The notes under the pieces are model-generated. The model saw nothing but the letters and a program-made list of their open reading frames with translations. It was not told the DNA's origin and ran no database searches. A program made the translations under genes and the position numbers. From positions 475,588 to 539,587 of the forward strand of contig JAFKAC010000041.1 in the NCBI GenBank assembly GCA_025766275.1: a stretch of DNA of 64,000 nucleotides. Reading direction: 5' to 3'. Of this stretch, positions 46,111-58,747 are shown in pieces. The DNA is from Lactarius indigo. Taxonomy: Eukaryota > Basidiomycota > Agaricomycetes > Russulales > Russulaceae. Each line of letters opens with the position of its first letter. Positions within the stretch are counted from its first letter, which is position 1.

Positions 46111-49100
46111 TGCGAGTAATGCAAGCGGCGGTTGGATTCCATTGCATCATCGTTCAGTAAGTGAAATGCAACCAGAAATGCTGTCTCGAGTGTGCTGTAG
46201 TATTGTTGACAAGATCGCAGAGCATGAGATCGGCATGAGATTTTATCTTCGGTGGGACCGCAACTACATAGCGGACCATTGCCAGCGGGGGAGACATAAC
46301 TAAGTATCGGGAGAAAACAACGAGCACTATCGTTAATTATCTAAGACCCTTCCATGCTTGACAGATCGGCGGCAAAGGCCTGTTCCCTGGTCGGACGTGG
46401 TCAACGGCGCAACTTTTACTGGGATCGGAGAACTGTTGCTCTACCAGCTACTGGTGGGAAGTGCAAGCAGGGAACTAGGCATAAAACTGAGAGGTGTAGG
46501 GCAATCTTTACGTAGACTGGGAGAGATGAGACGAGAAAGCAATGGGCATGGTCTGGGGTGCAAATGCGACGGATTCCGGTGAGGACGGAACGTATCAGAA
46601 CAGAACAATGCAACGAATGTAATTCAGCGATCGTCGTCCCAGGTGACAGTGCGGGTCCGATATGCCATCACACTGAGGAAGATGACACGATTCGGGTCTG
46701 ACATACAAGGTCCAGCTGGATCCACCATAAAGCGAGAATGTCCTCCTGGGGTTCAGGCAATGTCTCTGTCATTTTGAGTCGCGCGTCTTGCTCTACACCA
46801 TGTTTCCACGCCTCTGGAGCGAGAACGAGAAATCCATCGGCGAATCAACAACCCCACAATGTTATTTTTCCCGAAAGAAGCTGTCACCCTGCACAGGGAT
46901 AAGTCGAACTGGCATGCCATACCTGAGAACTGGTACTCATCGCGGAACTACGTGTGCATGGTAACCCGAGCGCAATGCAACTTGGCTGTGAAGCAGCGAA
47001 GCTGCAAGCACGATCTACGCGAGAATCCCAGCCCGCCTACGTGAATATGCTGGTGCAAATGAAACCGATTGCTCGCTGGGTGGTAACACAGAACGAGATC
47101 GATCAAATTTCTTAGACCAAGCTTCAAATACATTGCGTGTCCCACCGCCGCTTCAAATGCTCCGGGGCTATGCCATGTGACAGCAGAGCGGGTCAACTGT
47201 AGGATTGCATCCGAGTCTGAGGTACTTTCTGAGGTCACCTCTTCGAAAATTTCGAATTTTCTCGAAAATGAACTCAAAGCCAGGAATGGTCATCAGAGTT
47301 TGATTCATGTGCTTCTTCTAGGAAATAGAACACTTATGGTAACATCCCGGGCCTAGGCTCTCGAGCCAATTGCTGAATGGAGGTGTCCGCTTCGTTTTTC
47401 ACCCTACTCGAGCCATTCGTAACCTAACTCGAGAGACAACGGAATGCAACGTGTTAGATACATGGCCCTAAAGTGCAAAGATGAGCCACTGCAACGAAGA
47501 TTCCAAAAGATTGTAAAGCAGAATATTATGTGACTGTCCTTGTGACTGTCTTGCGGGATAATGGTAGGAGCATGTATGACCCACACAGATACAAATGGAT
47601 GAGCACAAAAATGTGGTTTACCCAATATAATGGGGTAAAAACATCGGGATACGATGCCGTAGAGAGACTGGTTAGGCCATACTTCCTCCGTCCTCTCGAC
47701 GTAGAGCGCTTGCGCACTGGTAAAAAAAAAAAAAAACTGTACCGCGACCCAAACTACTGGTCGTATCCCCATGCCCAAGGTCGCCAAACTTCATATGTGC
47801 CGCCCAATTCCAATCTCAGAAACCAGGTCACGTTGACCCAAATTATCGATGAGACGGCGTAAACGCGGACAGATCAGAAAGGGCCTATCCAGTTGAGCTA
47901 CCAGCCGGAGTCCAGCGGACCAGAGACTCGATATAGCACAAGGAAGAAAGTGAAAGTAGTATCCCAAAGGCCATGTGTGAAGGTACTCATAGGCTGATCC
48001 GAGAATCCCAGTGACAGTAGTCGAGAACAACCCAGTCTAGGAAATGAGAAGGTAAGAACGCAGAAATAAAAATAGCCACGAACAGCGCCCAAACCTAAGC
48101 TCTGCGCGAGAAGTCAGATCGGACAGATGCGAGGGAATAATGCCACTGTTCGAATCGTGGTTTGGATCTACAAAAAAATTCACTACGATCGAAGAGAGGA
48201 GAGACAGCCGAGCCGAGCCAGCTCCTATACATGAGGCATGTCCTGCCCATACTGAGGTCCCAAAACTGCAGTCAACAAATAGGTAACTTGGGTCACCAGA
48301 TAGAGGACCACAGACAACAGACGGTGATGCAAGGCGGGACGGGGACCTTTTTGGAAAATTAACAGAAACTGCAGCAGAGCAAGAAGGAGACCGGTGACTC
48401 GCTCAACTGCAAGCTCATCGAGGCAATTCAGTCTGCCCATTCCCAAACTCTGGTCCGTATGTCGCGAGATTGCTCTACGAGTTTGACAAGTAGACGATTT
48501 TCTTACCTCAAGACACGAACAAGCCAGTCTTGAATCAACCAAATCATTAGCCCGTGCGCCGCACGATTTCCTAGTACGCTGCTCGCGACAAATACTACCA
48601 TGAAGTACTACACTACTTGAGTTTGTCCTCAACACATCCGCCTATTGTCTTCTTTTGTAATTTCATGTCATGAGACATCCGGTCCTCTAGTAACTCAGGA
48701 TTCAGGTCCAATGTAGGATATCCAACACTAGACTTGAATCACTGAGGATCCCTCCTAGCTTTACCACCCCAATCAAAGTCAACCGATACCACAGTAAATC
48801 GCCCACCAAAAAGTCGTTTGTAACCAAGAGTCGACGGTGCGTGACCTACTTTGGTGCAAAAGTCATGCAGTTTGATCAAGCACCGTTACACAAACCTTAT
48901 GAAGATGAGTGAGTAGTCGCCAAGCAAGCGTGGGTACTTGGAAAGACAGCCAGATATGCTATCGGTCGGGACGGGCACAGCAAGGGAGTTATTCAGGAGT
49001 TTCTAGGCGTACATATACTGCTGTAAATGCTGAATATAGCCACGACCACCAGAAGTGACACAGTGGGAGGGGAATGCTGGGGTCAGATTAACGGGCCTGA

Positions 49101-49678
49101 AGCGATGGCTGATCGCCGAGATAGCATAGAACCCGATATTGCAAGCCAGACATGTCACGCCATATCGAGTCGAAAAATAAAAGTATATGGCTCACCGACA
49201 ATTGTCAGACCCAAGCAAGGCCCTCTATCGGAGATATAGCTGCCAGGCCTCATCCACTTTCATTTATATTGCATTCAGATACGTAATGTGACCCACGAGC
49301 TTTACTTGGGGAAGTCAGCGTACGTTGTCAGGGTGCTTCGGAACTTGACAACTATCAAACATGTGCCATTCGCCGCAATATTGCGATCCATCTGATCTAA
49401 TGGGACCCATGATGTTACCTACCGGGATCTGGGGAATTGGGGTGCTTCGACGTGAAGTGAAGGTTTACGGAAGGGTAACGCAGACCCACGCTCGCCCGTT
49501 CTTCTGCATCAGTGAATTCAGTCGCCTTCATAATGAAATCACCTACCTTCTACGGCTTGGGTACATAAATATCAACGTGCCCGGAACGTTGTCACTACCA
49601 TCAATAATATCCAGAATGTGAACAAAACCAGAGTAGAGAAGCGGAATTGGTGGTTATGGACAATCCTCTCAGATCCTC
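46111..49678. other. Gene-poor 3.6 kb
   Basis: No recognisable protein, RNA gene or intact transposon. A 15-A run occurs near 47721. Some frames of 100-130 codons exist but look random. It may hold decayed transposon sequence. Confidence 0.4.
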
Positions 49679-50235
49679 TCAGAGGAATTTAGTTAATAAA
49701 CCTTGTAATTTGTTGACCTTGCAAAGGACGACGTGCTTCAGTGGCAAGTTCAGTACATTTGAGGCATAAAAACCATGTTCTGGCACAGAAGCAGAGCATT
49801 TGTAGTAAACAACAATGAGGGACGGGGGGTAGATGAGCGACGGCAAAGAGGCGAGTGTGAAAAAGTGGACCATCCGGGAAATAGATACGGATGAACTCGG
49901 GATGGAGTGACATTCCTTTGGCCGATCCGACCATATTTCGTTGATGCGCCGCATTGGATTCATCTTAATACCCTCTTTGACCTGCAAGTTCTGAGTGGCA
50001 CCGTTATGCGGTGTGGAGTCTGTCAACCTAGGAGAGGTTGGTCCAAGTGCCAGTAAGAACAATAACGAATCTTCAGAGTCAGATTTAAGAAGAACCAATT
50101 GCATGGCACAGATGCGGCGAGCGCAGTATCCGTAGAAGTACTCTCTGCGAGTCTCGGGCAACCTTCTTTGAAAATGACAACTTTTAGAATGGCATCCGTG
50201 CCCTCAATGAAGCACCACGGTTCGTAATCAGCCAT
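49679..50235 (-). pseudogene. Possible Crinkler-like N-terminal domain fragment
   Basis: The minus strand starts MADYEPWCFIEGTD at 50235, then in another frame gives REYFYGYCARRICAMQLVLL, a loop, and MNPMRRINEIWSDRP, after which a third frame gives KGMSLHPEFIRIYFPDG. The order resembles the ubiquitin-like header of Crinkler proteins (an opening W-C-x-x-E-G strand, an L-x-L-x-K strand, and a late I-x-E-I-W-S-D-x-P turn). Crinklers are modular proteins known from oomycetes and many fungi. Frames shift at least twice and no effector domain follows, so this is probably a relic. The call rests on remembered pattern only. Confidence 0.35.
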
Positions 50236-50692
50236 CGAAATGTAGAAATGTAGGAGAAAGGCTGGTGCGCGCTCGACCCTTAGATGGACTGCGCAAAGAA
50301 CGCCGGACTCGGTGGGGACCCAGTAGCGGAACCGGGCTCTGGTGTGAGTGACAGTTGTCCCTTCTAATCAGCTCTCTTGCAGCACTAGACCCAGGAGGAC
50401 GTGGCACTGAAGAGACTTGGGTAGGACAGTACAGAGGTTATACTGATCACATAAACACACTCTTGTATTGTCATACACGTCAAGTCCTTATCCTCTAGAC
50501 TACACGAGGGCTGTCAAGCCCGAGCCCGCTGTTCTTCCCCATATTTCAATGGAGACCGGTCTCATTTGAGGCAGTAAGACCTCTGCTAGCCGGGAACTTA
50601 TACATCAGTATTTGGATCGTCGCTTCTAGCTTAGGACCAAATTGTTTGCTTTTGCAACGTATCTATAGACAGTGACGGTATTTTGAGCAATG
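50236..50692. other. Intergenic, no gene recognised
   Basis: Two segments looked tRNA-like on the minus strand but lack a T-arm. Nothing else seen. Confidence 0.4.
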
Positions 50693-52671
50693 TTACAGCA
50701 ACACCTTGGTGAAATCGATGCACATGCGCTTAACGTTCCGCTCCCGCGCGACTGTCTCGACCATCTCCCGCGAGATCGCTATCGTCATCGCGTCGCCCTC
50801 ACCCTCTCTTCGGACGAGCAGCCCGCACTCATTCAGCGCAAACGCAGCGTCTTCGACGCGTAAGTTCGTAGCACGTGCCAGTTCAGCAAGTGTACAGCGT
50901 GCCACGACATGCACTGCCGCGCTCCCGTCTGGAGCGGACACTGTCTCGTACGTCCTCTGCAAGTGCGCCGCAGGACCCGCTCCGGTCCCGAGGATATCGT
51001 GCGCTGCAGGAGACGCACTTCCACCTTCTGGCGAGCTAGGTGCCGCGGACTCGCCGTCCCAGCCCTTGGTGCGCTTGGCCCGTTTCTGCGGTGAATGTAA
51101 CATCGTGTCAACTTCCATACGGAGGTGCGAGAGGTCTGGTAGGTGGCCGACGGTCTTGATCGGCGGCAGGTCGGGAGGAAGTGTGGATAGGAGTTGGCTT
51201 TTAATGTTGGAAGAATAAGAGTCGAATGGTGGGAGGACAGAGGCCGAGAGCATACCGAAGGAAACGGATGATGGTGGAGACCCAGTATGCTAGATAGCTG
51301 CGCAAGCCGAGATCGGAGAGAGGACGTTCGGGGGTGCCAATCCGACCAGTACGGCGAGAGAGTTCATAGCCTAAGTGGCATGTAGGTCAAATAGCGAAAG
51401 ACAGGAAGAGAATATCGCTTACTGAACTCAATCAAGAGCATCCCATAACCCTTCTTCTGATACGGGGGGAGAACCACGATGCACGCGAGGTTATAGTCGT
51501 CATATGATATCTTTTCCTGCCAAAGAGCTGGAATGACGTTTGAATGAATCAATAAGTTACTTACCTTAGAGAAGAACCCAAGAACATGATCTCTTTGTGA
51601 GTCGGCATCAGTAAATATATAGAATAGGACTACCCAGACATGTTGAGCGGGACACTCTCGAACAGATTTGCGAGTTACACTCTTACAATTATCACAATCG
51701 AAAAACAGCGTCTTGATGTCGATGAACAGCTTTCCAAATAACGAGAGATTCTGACAATATAGCTGGACTCCCTGTATGAAAAGGAAGTCGCAGTTTCGTA
51801 GCGATAATTGCTTACTTTTTCCTTTGAACCGTCCACCTCCCAGATCGTGTGTGCACCTCGCTGGTATACTTTCCTACCCGGCGGATGCTTAAGCGTGCAC
51901 TTCCTCTGCGTCGGGATTTAAAAGTCAGTATGCGTCTCCTCCATAAGCCAAACGAGCGGGGACTGGATCGCACCATATGCACCTCCCACGATGTGCCATC
52001 GGCCATGTACTTGAAACACCGGTCGCATACCCACAGAATACCGCCCGGGTTTTCTCGGTTGACTGCGCCCGCGAAGAGGTCCATCGTGCGTCCATGTCCG
52101 ATGACGTCTTCGCCTTCCCCGTCCGTGAGCGGGTACGGGGAGAAGTACCTACGGCAGGGCGACGCGAGGGCCTGTTAGTTCCAAAAGCCCGCGAGCTTCC
52201 AAGAGACAGTGATGAAGAAGTGAGGTTGGAAGGGCCCACAAAACTCTTACCAGGTTTTGATCTGCCAGGACCCAAAGTTGACCTTGTCAAAGTTCCGCCG
52301 TGCTGAAGCCGTCGTGGGCAGGACTGGGGGCTGCGTTGCGTCTCGGTCATGCGCGTTGGTGGGCGATTCCATGCGTCGCCGCTTGCGTGTGGCCGTGCCG
52401 TTCGCACGGGGCGGCGAGTTCGCGTCACAACCTGGGGATGCCGCATTCCGCGGTGGGGTGCATGCTCGGACGTTGTCTGCTGGGACCCACTCGTCCATGC
52501 GCTTGTCGGTACCTATGTAGTGAACAAAGACCTCATTCTGTCGTCGGTCGAGAACGTGGGCTTTTCCTGTGCTCATTTTCGTCTTGGGTGGGTATTCGGA
52601 GTGGTACAGGACGATGACTTACGGTCAATGCTCCCAATTTTGGTCACGTTGTGCATTACAGCAAGACTCAT
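50693..52671 (-). CDS. ESA1: MYST-family histone acetyltransferase (ESA1/MOF type)
   Basis: Nine exons splice cleanly to 497 residues: starts [18 protein letters not shown]; introns at 52567-52622, 52149-52250, 51906-51973, 51772-51815, 51630-51686, 51517-51564, 51371-51422 and 51198-51255. A chromo-barrel ([12 protein letters not shown]) is followed by [10 protein letters not shown], a C2HC zinc finger (CDRC to HMRKC), [20 protein letters not shown] and the acetyl-CoA site [13 protein letters not shown]. The ESA1 catalytic Cys (NLACIVVLP) and Glu ([11 protein letters not shown]) are both present, 34 residues apart as in ESA1. It acetylates histones, chiefly H4, in the nucleus. About 100 low-complexity residues separate the [12 protein letters not shown] helix from the final [15 protein letters not shown] domain. 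The choice between ESA1 and a MOF/SAS-like paralogue is not settled. Confidence 0.92.
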
Positions 52672-52888
52672 GGTGGTTGCACGGACGAAATGAAAAAAAA
52701 AAAAAAATTCTTATAAGTGAACTGCGGCAGCGTGTTTGGCTGGTACTGGAAACGCCTATTCATCACATCACCCTCATACACACAAAAATACATGCGAGCA
52801 TCCAAGTGGCCCGAAGTGAATTCGCGGTGGCGTGTATGTGGCATAGCGGGGCATAAAGTGGGAAAGAAGACACAGCCGAAATAATCTC

Positions 52889-53587
52889 TTATGCTTTGGA
52901 CCCCTCGTGCTCCACCGCAAGAATAGCCTCTCTTCTCCGCAATACGTGCAGCACGACGCTCCCGAACAGCCTACGAGATTAATGTAAAAAAAGAAAAAGA
53001 TAACGAAGAACAGACAAGTCGTACCTTGTTCTTTACACGACGGGCCTCCATCTGGTCGGACAGGACCTTGGTACGAGACTTCTCTGCCTTTGCTTTGTGG
53101 ATATACTCCATCAAGACCCGCTTGTTCTTGAAGACATTGCCCTTGGACTTTTGGTAGAGTGAGTGGTAGCTGCAATAGGACGGTGGTCATGAGATTAAGT
53201 GGATACTTCGGTAATAGAAAATAGAGCGTACAGGTGCTTGTCAATCTTACCCGCCTCACGGTACTTTCGGAGCAATCTCCGGAGAACTCGCTGCCGCCTC
53301 ATCCACAGGACCTTTGTTGGCATACGTGCCTCTGCGGTACCCTTCCGCTTTCCCACGCCGGTATGGCGACCCTTGCGCTTAGCAGCAAGGAGTGCAAGGG
53401 TGCGAGCACGAGAGTGAACGGTTGTGGGTTTGATGATGATGCGGCCGTCCTTGATGAGTTTCTTTACATGCGTCCGCGAGTTGGCATTACCAATCTCTGA
53501 TTGTTCATTTGGGTCGAGCCAGATTTTACGCTTGCCGACGCCAGCGACGGATGCGGCAAGCCGCTTTTGTGAGCGAAGGTTGACCAT
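52889..53587 (-). CDS. RPL19: 60S ribosomal protein eL19
   Basis: Met at 53587 starts [20 protein letters not shown]. Exons 53587-53232, 53169-53025 and 52970 onward, introns 62 and 54 nt. Typical eL19 sequence: [57 protein letters not shown] and [15 protein letters not shown]. In the last exon the frame reads EKR then breaks: AAGAGAGGCT is one base too long or two too short to continue into [12 protein letters not shown] with TAA at 52891-52889. In a normally essential gene this suggests sequence error. Its stop lies about 220 bp before the MYST start on the same strand. Confidence 0.93.
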
Positions 53588-54445
53588 CGTGGTTTGTTAT
53601 GGGGTTATTGAGTGGATATCAGAGGGCAATGACAAGGCCTTGACGCGAACTAACCCTGTTCTTAAGTTCGAGGAGGAGTCGGAGTCGTCTGTCGGTCGTT
53701 GCAATCACGGTCTGCGCCACTGCGATGGCTGAAAACCTTAATTCGGTCTAACTGTTATAGTTATTCCCACCATCATCCGGCCCGGTCTCTCGGGGTCTCT
53801 TGAAACGGACTAGCAGGGGTCGGTCTGCGGTCGGTTTCGAGACCGAGACAAGCGAAGGGCAAAAAGGACGCATTATTGGCAAATGGACCTGCCGGGATGT
53901 GATGGACACGGGTCCAGTGGAGATGGACTTACGCTGGGTCCACAAGGTGTGAGTAAATTGCTCGCTACGGATGGGGAATAATAATAATTTTTAATCGCGA
54001 GCGATATCAGCTCAAGCCTCGTGTGTCGCTTCTCAGGTGTTATCTGCGGTTATTATTTGGTTATTATTATTTGGCGGTGATCACGGGGATACAGTGGTAC
54101 CGGGTTACGCATCCACCGGACTTTGTAAGTAATTGTGGGAGGTGCACCACCTCCTTTACTCTGACTGTCTCGTGTTGCGTGGTCCGTTTGGTCTTATCAA
54201 GGAGAATTCACCTTAAATTCTCCCCTTTCCTTCCCTTCCTTCCCTTTTCTTTTCTCTTTTCTTTTTTCAAAGTTGCCTCGAACACTCGAACGTGACCTTC
54301 GCCATGATCGCTCAATAAACCCGCTCCCAGAGTTCTACCCCTTCACGACACCTCATCCAATACCCACGGGTTTTGAATCCCAACCAGCCTTCGTCTCCAG
54401 CCCCCCTCAGCACCTATCCTCCCCACCGCAGTCTCTAGTTCACGA
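53588..54445. promoter_or_regulatory. Divergent promoter region between eL19 and the HAL-type kinase
   Basis: No gene is seen. An AT-rich patch (AATAATAATAATTT, about 53980) and a strong CT tract at 54222-54272 are present. The CT tract ends about 175 bp before the kinase start. Confidence 0.5.
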
Positions 54446-56200
54446 ATGGCTTTCGTAGACGGCCCGGATGCTACCCAGGTCGCCACAGAAGCAGACAGTC
54501 AGGACAGCTCAGAACCCCCAAATCGTGATAGAGGGCTGTCCGTTACGAGCCCTCGCTCCCGTAATCCCTCCCACAGTGATGATCTCATTACGCCTGCGGC
54601 ACCGGGTCCTTCCCATCAGAAGCCCTCTGAGCTTCATCTGCATGTTAACGGGGGTGCCCATCACACACAGCGGCGGCCATCTATTTCATCCCCCCATCCT
54701 CGCGAGTCCGGTCATAGCCACAAGGACTTAGAACCCCTTCTCGTAGCCCAACGGCTATTCAAGCTCAGGTATCTCGTTCAACAACGACTTCAACTTCCCC
54801 CTCACCCACGAGTTCGCCTTCCCAATCAGAGAGCAATCTATGGAGTGCCCCCCCAACGCGGCCTCCGAGCCGACCACCGAGCCAAGCTCCGAGTAGGGCG
54901 CCGAGCATGTCAGGCACTAAGCCGGATCTGTCCTCGCTGTTTTCGTCACTCACAAAGTCCAAGAAGGATAGAGCTCCCCCGGTCACTCCTGTCGAACAGA
55001 GCCCCGACCCACGTTCTAAGCCTCCATCCGTTCATTCTACGGACGGTAGTGGCACCAAGTTTAATCTCAGAGATCTCCTCGGACCAGCGCCCAAACTCTC
55101 CCGCAAATCATCTGCGCGCTCCTCAGCCAGTAGCAGAAAGTCTGACTCTGAAGGTGGCCCAAAATCAATCGGCGGGGAGAGCACGGGTTTATTGAAGAAA
55201 TATGGCACTTGTGAGCGTGTCGCCATTGGAAAGGGCGCTACATCCGTCGTGCGCCTCGCACATAAATGGGATCGAACTGAAGAGAAGCTATACGCTGTCA
55301 AGGTTGTCTAACTCCTCATTCATTGCGATTTATTATTATTATAATCTTATCATGATTGACAGGAGTTCCGAAAGCGACGGAAGAACGAGTCGGAAAAGGA
55401 ATACGTGAAGAAACTTACCGCCGAATTTTGTATATCTCCACCCTACATCACATCAACATCGTTGAGACCGTCGATCTCGTCCAGGATGAGAATCAACACT
55501 GGTGTGAGGTCATGGAATTCTGCCCCGGTGGTGACCTCTACGCCGCGATCAAGAAAGGGCGTATGTCCCCGAGCGAAATCGAATGTTGCTTCAAGCAAAT
55601 CCTGCAAGGGGTTTCCTACCTCCATTCTCAGGGTGTTGCTCACCGCGACCTCAAACCTGAGAATATATTCTTCAATAACAAGGGTCACTTGAAGGTGGGT
55701 CGCTTGATGCGCTAGGTATCATCAGCTGTTCACCCTGACCAGATAGGGGATTACGGAGCGTCGACCGTGTATCGTCTCCCCTGGGAGGCGACAGTACACA
55801 TGTCCTCTGGTTTATGTGGCAGCGAGCCGTATATTGCGCCTGAGCAGTTTCTCGGGAAACGTAAGTGGAACATATCCGAACCCCTCTTTCCACGTTCTGA
55901 TCACTCTGTGGGTGGCCATTACAGCGTACGATGCTCGGCTAGTCGACATTTGGGCCGTCGGCATTGTATACTACTGCTTGCACTTCCAGGACTTCCTGGC
56001 GCGCGGCACAGGCGTCTGACGGCTTGTACGCAGCATATGCGTCCGCATGTGCCAACCCTCAGCAGAGTGCCACCCCCCCGACGATTAATAATCTCGATCC
56101 CCGTGCCTGCCGTTCCCTGATTCGCCGCATGCTTGAGCCGGACCCAAAGCAACGCGCGTTGATTGAAGAATGCATATCGCATTCGTGGGTGCACACATAG
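54446..56200 (+). CDS. Ser/Thr kinase of the HAL5/SAT4 (NPR) family
   Basis: From Met 54446 a Ser/Pro-rich N-terminal third (SRSPTAIQAQVSRSTTTSTS) leads to the kinase domain: GKGATSVVRLAHKWD, LYAVK, then across an intron EFRKRRKNESEKEY. The catalytic loop HRDLKPENIFF is intact; DFG is the DYG variant (IGDYGAS after an intron at about 55694-55744), and GSEPYIAPEQF is the APE motif. EFRKRRKNESEKEY and the CGSEPYIAPE activation segment are typical of fungal HAL-type kinases, which control nutrient and ion transporters at the plasma membrane. One-base gaps break the frame near 54740, 55436 and 55990, and probably at the end (56195). The last exon is therefore uncertain. Confidence 0.85.
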
Positions 56201-57004
56201 AGGTATGCCATGGTCTCGAAGCCGATGCATATACACGGGTATGCGCAGAGCCTCGCGCAGACGGTAATGCGTGGGTGAGGAGGTTGTCAATCTTGGGGTT
56301 TCGTTCCCTTTTGTTTCTTTCACACTTTCCCTTGATTTTTCTGGATGATCTTTTGGTCTTCACGTCTGGTCCGTTTTATCGACAGCATACTTCTCTTATT
56401 ATTTTTGGGTTGTATAGCCCTGTACCACCCGTGGTGTGGACTAAGCACCTATTCCTGCTCACAACCACGATGTTTCATCGATATACTGTACGAACAAATC
56501 GCAATGATTGATCGAAGCGATGTTCGATCAACCCGTGGTAAAATTCCGGCACCAGACAGCCTCCTAGTCACCATGATAGACAAAGAAGAGAAGCCGAGGC
56601 AAACGCGAATGGCAAACCGTCCGGCAAATCCGCCCCAATATAACTTGACAGCTGTTTCTCATGAGAAAAAAGAGTACGGAAGTCAGTGTCACAAAGGTAC
56701 CCGGCACCCCACCAGAGGCTGCATCCTCACACTGAGAGATGGCTCTCGCAAAACCTTGCAAAGTACGAACATGTGTGCGACCGTATCCCTTATTCCTGAT
56801 AATCCTCAGTTATGATATTTCATATTTCTACGGGACTCGTCACCACCACAATCGCATATTGTGCATTTTTCGGCACTTGCAAGTCGACAAGGAGGGTTGA
56901 CTGAGGGTTGTGCATCCTGAACGGCCCGACTGGTCCGGTTACAGAATAAGATAACCACCGGACCTATTGTCCGAGTGGCCCTCCTGATTCAAACCTCTGT
57001 CGCC
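56201..57004. other. Intergenic, VPS4 promoter side
   Basis: A 104-codon open stretch near 56503-56815 has no known motif. The tail of the upstream kinase might extend into the first 80 bp (IEVCHGLEAD). Confidence 0.45.
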
Positions 57005-58747
57005 ATGTCAGGCGCAGCGAACCTCGACGTAAACCATTTCGATGTGGCACTCGCACTCTAGCTAACTAGGCTTTTACATCAGCGTGCGATCGAACTCGTG
57101 CAAATCGCAATAGACGAAGACAAGAAACAAAACTACCCCGAGGCGTACAAGCAATATCAAAACGCACTGGACTATTTTATGCTCGCACTTAAATGTACGT
57201 ATTCCCTACTTTCTGCGCCGAAGCCGATACGGAAAAACAGAAAGAAACTGAATTTGAGTCCGAAGATGAGAAGAACGAGCGGTCGAAGGCACTGATCCGA
57301 GGCAAAATCGGAGAGTACCTTGGTCGCGCCGAGCAGCTTAAGGACCATTTGGCTCAGACAAGTGAAAAGCGCGCTCGAAGGGCGATGGGAGCGAATGGGA
57401 TGGCGAATGGGGGGCCCGGTGGGGAGGGCAAAAGGTGTGTGCTTCTTCCCTTTACATTCTCACCTCGTTCAGAACGAGGGTATGTAATACGTGCTGTATG
57501 CCAGGAAGGACGACGACGACGGAGACCAAGACCCCGAAGTAAAGAAGCTCCGTGCAGGCCTGATGAACGCTATAATTGTCGACAAACCGAACATTCGCTG
57601 GGACGACGTCGCGGGACTCGAGGTTGCCAAAGAATCCTTGAAGGAGGCCGTCATTTTACCTATCAAATTTCCACATCTGTTTACGGGCAAGCGCACGCCT
57701 TGGCGAGGTATTTTACTCTATGGCCCACCTGGTACGGGGAAAAGTTACCTCGCCAAGGCGGTGGCAACGGAGGCGAAGAGCACATTCTTCAGCGTTAGTT
57801 CAAGTGATCTGGTTAGCAAGTGGCAGGGTGATTCGGAGCGGTATGTACCCCTCTTCCCTTTACTATGGGTAGAAATACTTCATCCACGTCTGATGCCGCA
57901 GGCTCGTCAAACAACTCTTCCAGATGGCGCGCGAATCGAAACCTGCGATCATCTTCATAGACGAGGTTGACTCACTCGCTGGGACTCGAAACGAAGGCGA
58001 ATCTGAGGGCTCGCGGCGCATCAAAACGGAATTCCTAGTACAGATGAACGGCGTTGGCCACGACGATACTGGTGTACTTGTTCTCGGTGCCACGAACATC
58101 CCGTGGCAATTAGACCCCGCCATCAAGCGACGGTGCGTTCCTTTGACACTTCATGACTCCGAAGTTAAAGGTGTCCTTCCTTCTGAAGATTCGAAAAGCG
58201 AATATACATCCCGCTTCCTGGAACTGAAGCCAGAAAGCGCATGTTTGAGATACACGTAGGGTCGACTCCTTGTGAGCTGACACCCAAGGACTACCGCACG
58301 CTAGCTATTCGCTCCGAAGGGTACGTTGGTGGTTGTTTTGCCGCAGCCTCTTGATGATTCAACCCCACCCGTCAGATACTCTGGGTCAGATATTGCTGTC
58401 GTTGTTCGCGACGCTCTCATGCAGCCCGTTCGGAAAGTCCTCTCTGCCACGCATTTCAAACCCTTTCAGCCAGACCCGGACTCTGCCATCGTTAAGTGGA
58501 TACCCTGTTCTCCCGGAGATCCGAGCGCCGTCGAGAAGAACTGGACTCAAGTAGAGAGTGACGAACTACAAGAGCCGCCATTGCGTTTTACTGACTTTGT
58601 TAAGTCACTGGAGAGTGTACGACCAACAGTCAGCCAGGAAGATATCAAGCGACACGATGATTGGACCAAGGAGAGCGGTACGTTTGTTGCCGTTGTACTC
58701 TCTTACTTTGGCTGATGGTTGAATCCTCAGGGGCTGACGGTGCATGA
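57005..58747 (+). CDS. VPS4: AAA ATPase VPS4
   Basis: Eight exons join in phase to 440 residues, the normal VPS4 length: 57005-57028, 57083-57194, 57266-57434, 57505-57840, 57902-58132, 58189-58320, 58376-58677 and 58731-58747. An N-terminal MIT domain ([20 protein letters not shown]) binds ESCRT-III tails. The AAA core has Walker A GPPGTGKS, Walker B IIFIDEVD, pore-loop KWQGDSE and sensor [10 protein letters not shown]. The C-terminal beta domain and helix ([19 protein letters not shown]) are complete. VPS4 disassembles ESCRT-III on endosomes and at other membrane-scission sites. No frame break occurs in this gene, which contrasts with several neighbours. Confidence 0.97.

Noticed and set aside
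47860..47930. tRNA-like D-arm on the minus strand (TGGTAGCTCAACTGG)
   Set aside because: No T-arm box B at the right distance and no acceptor stem pairing.
50460..50525. Second tRNA-like box A on the minus strand (GTAGTCTAGAGGATAAGG)
   Set aside because: No box B or closing stem could be found downstream.
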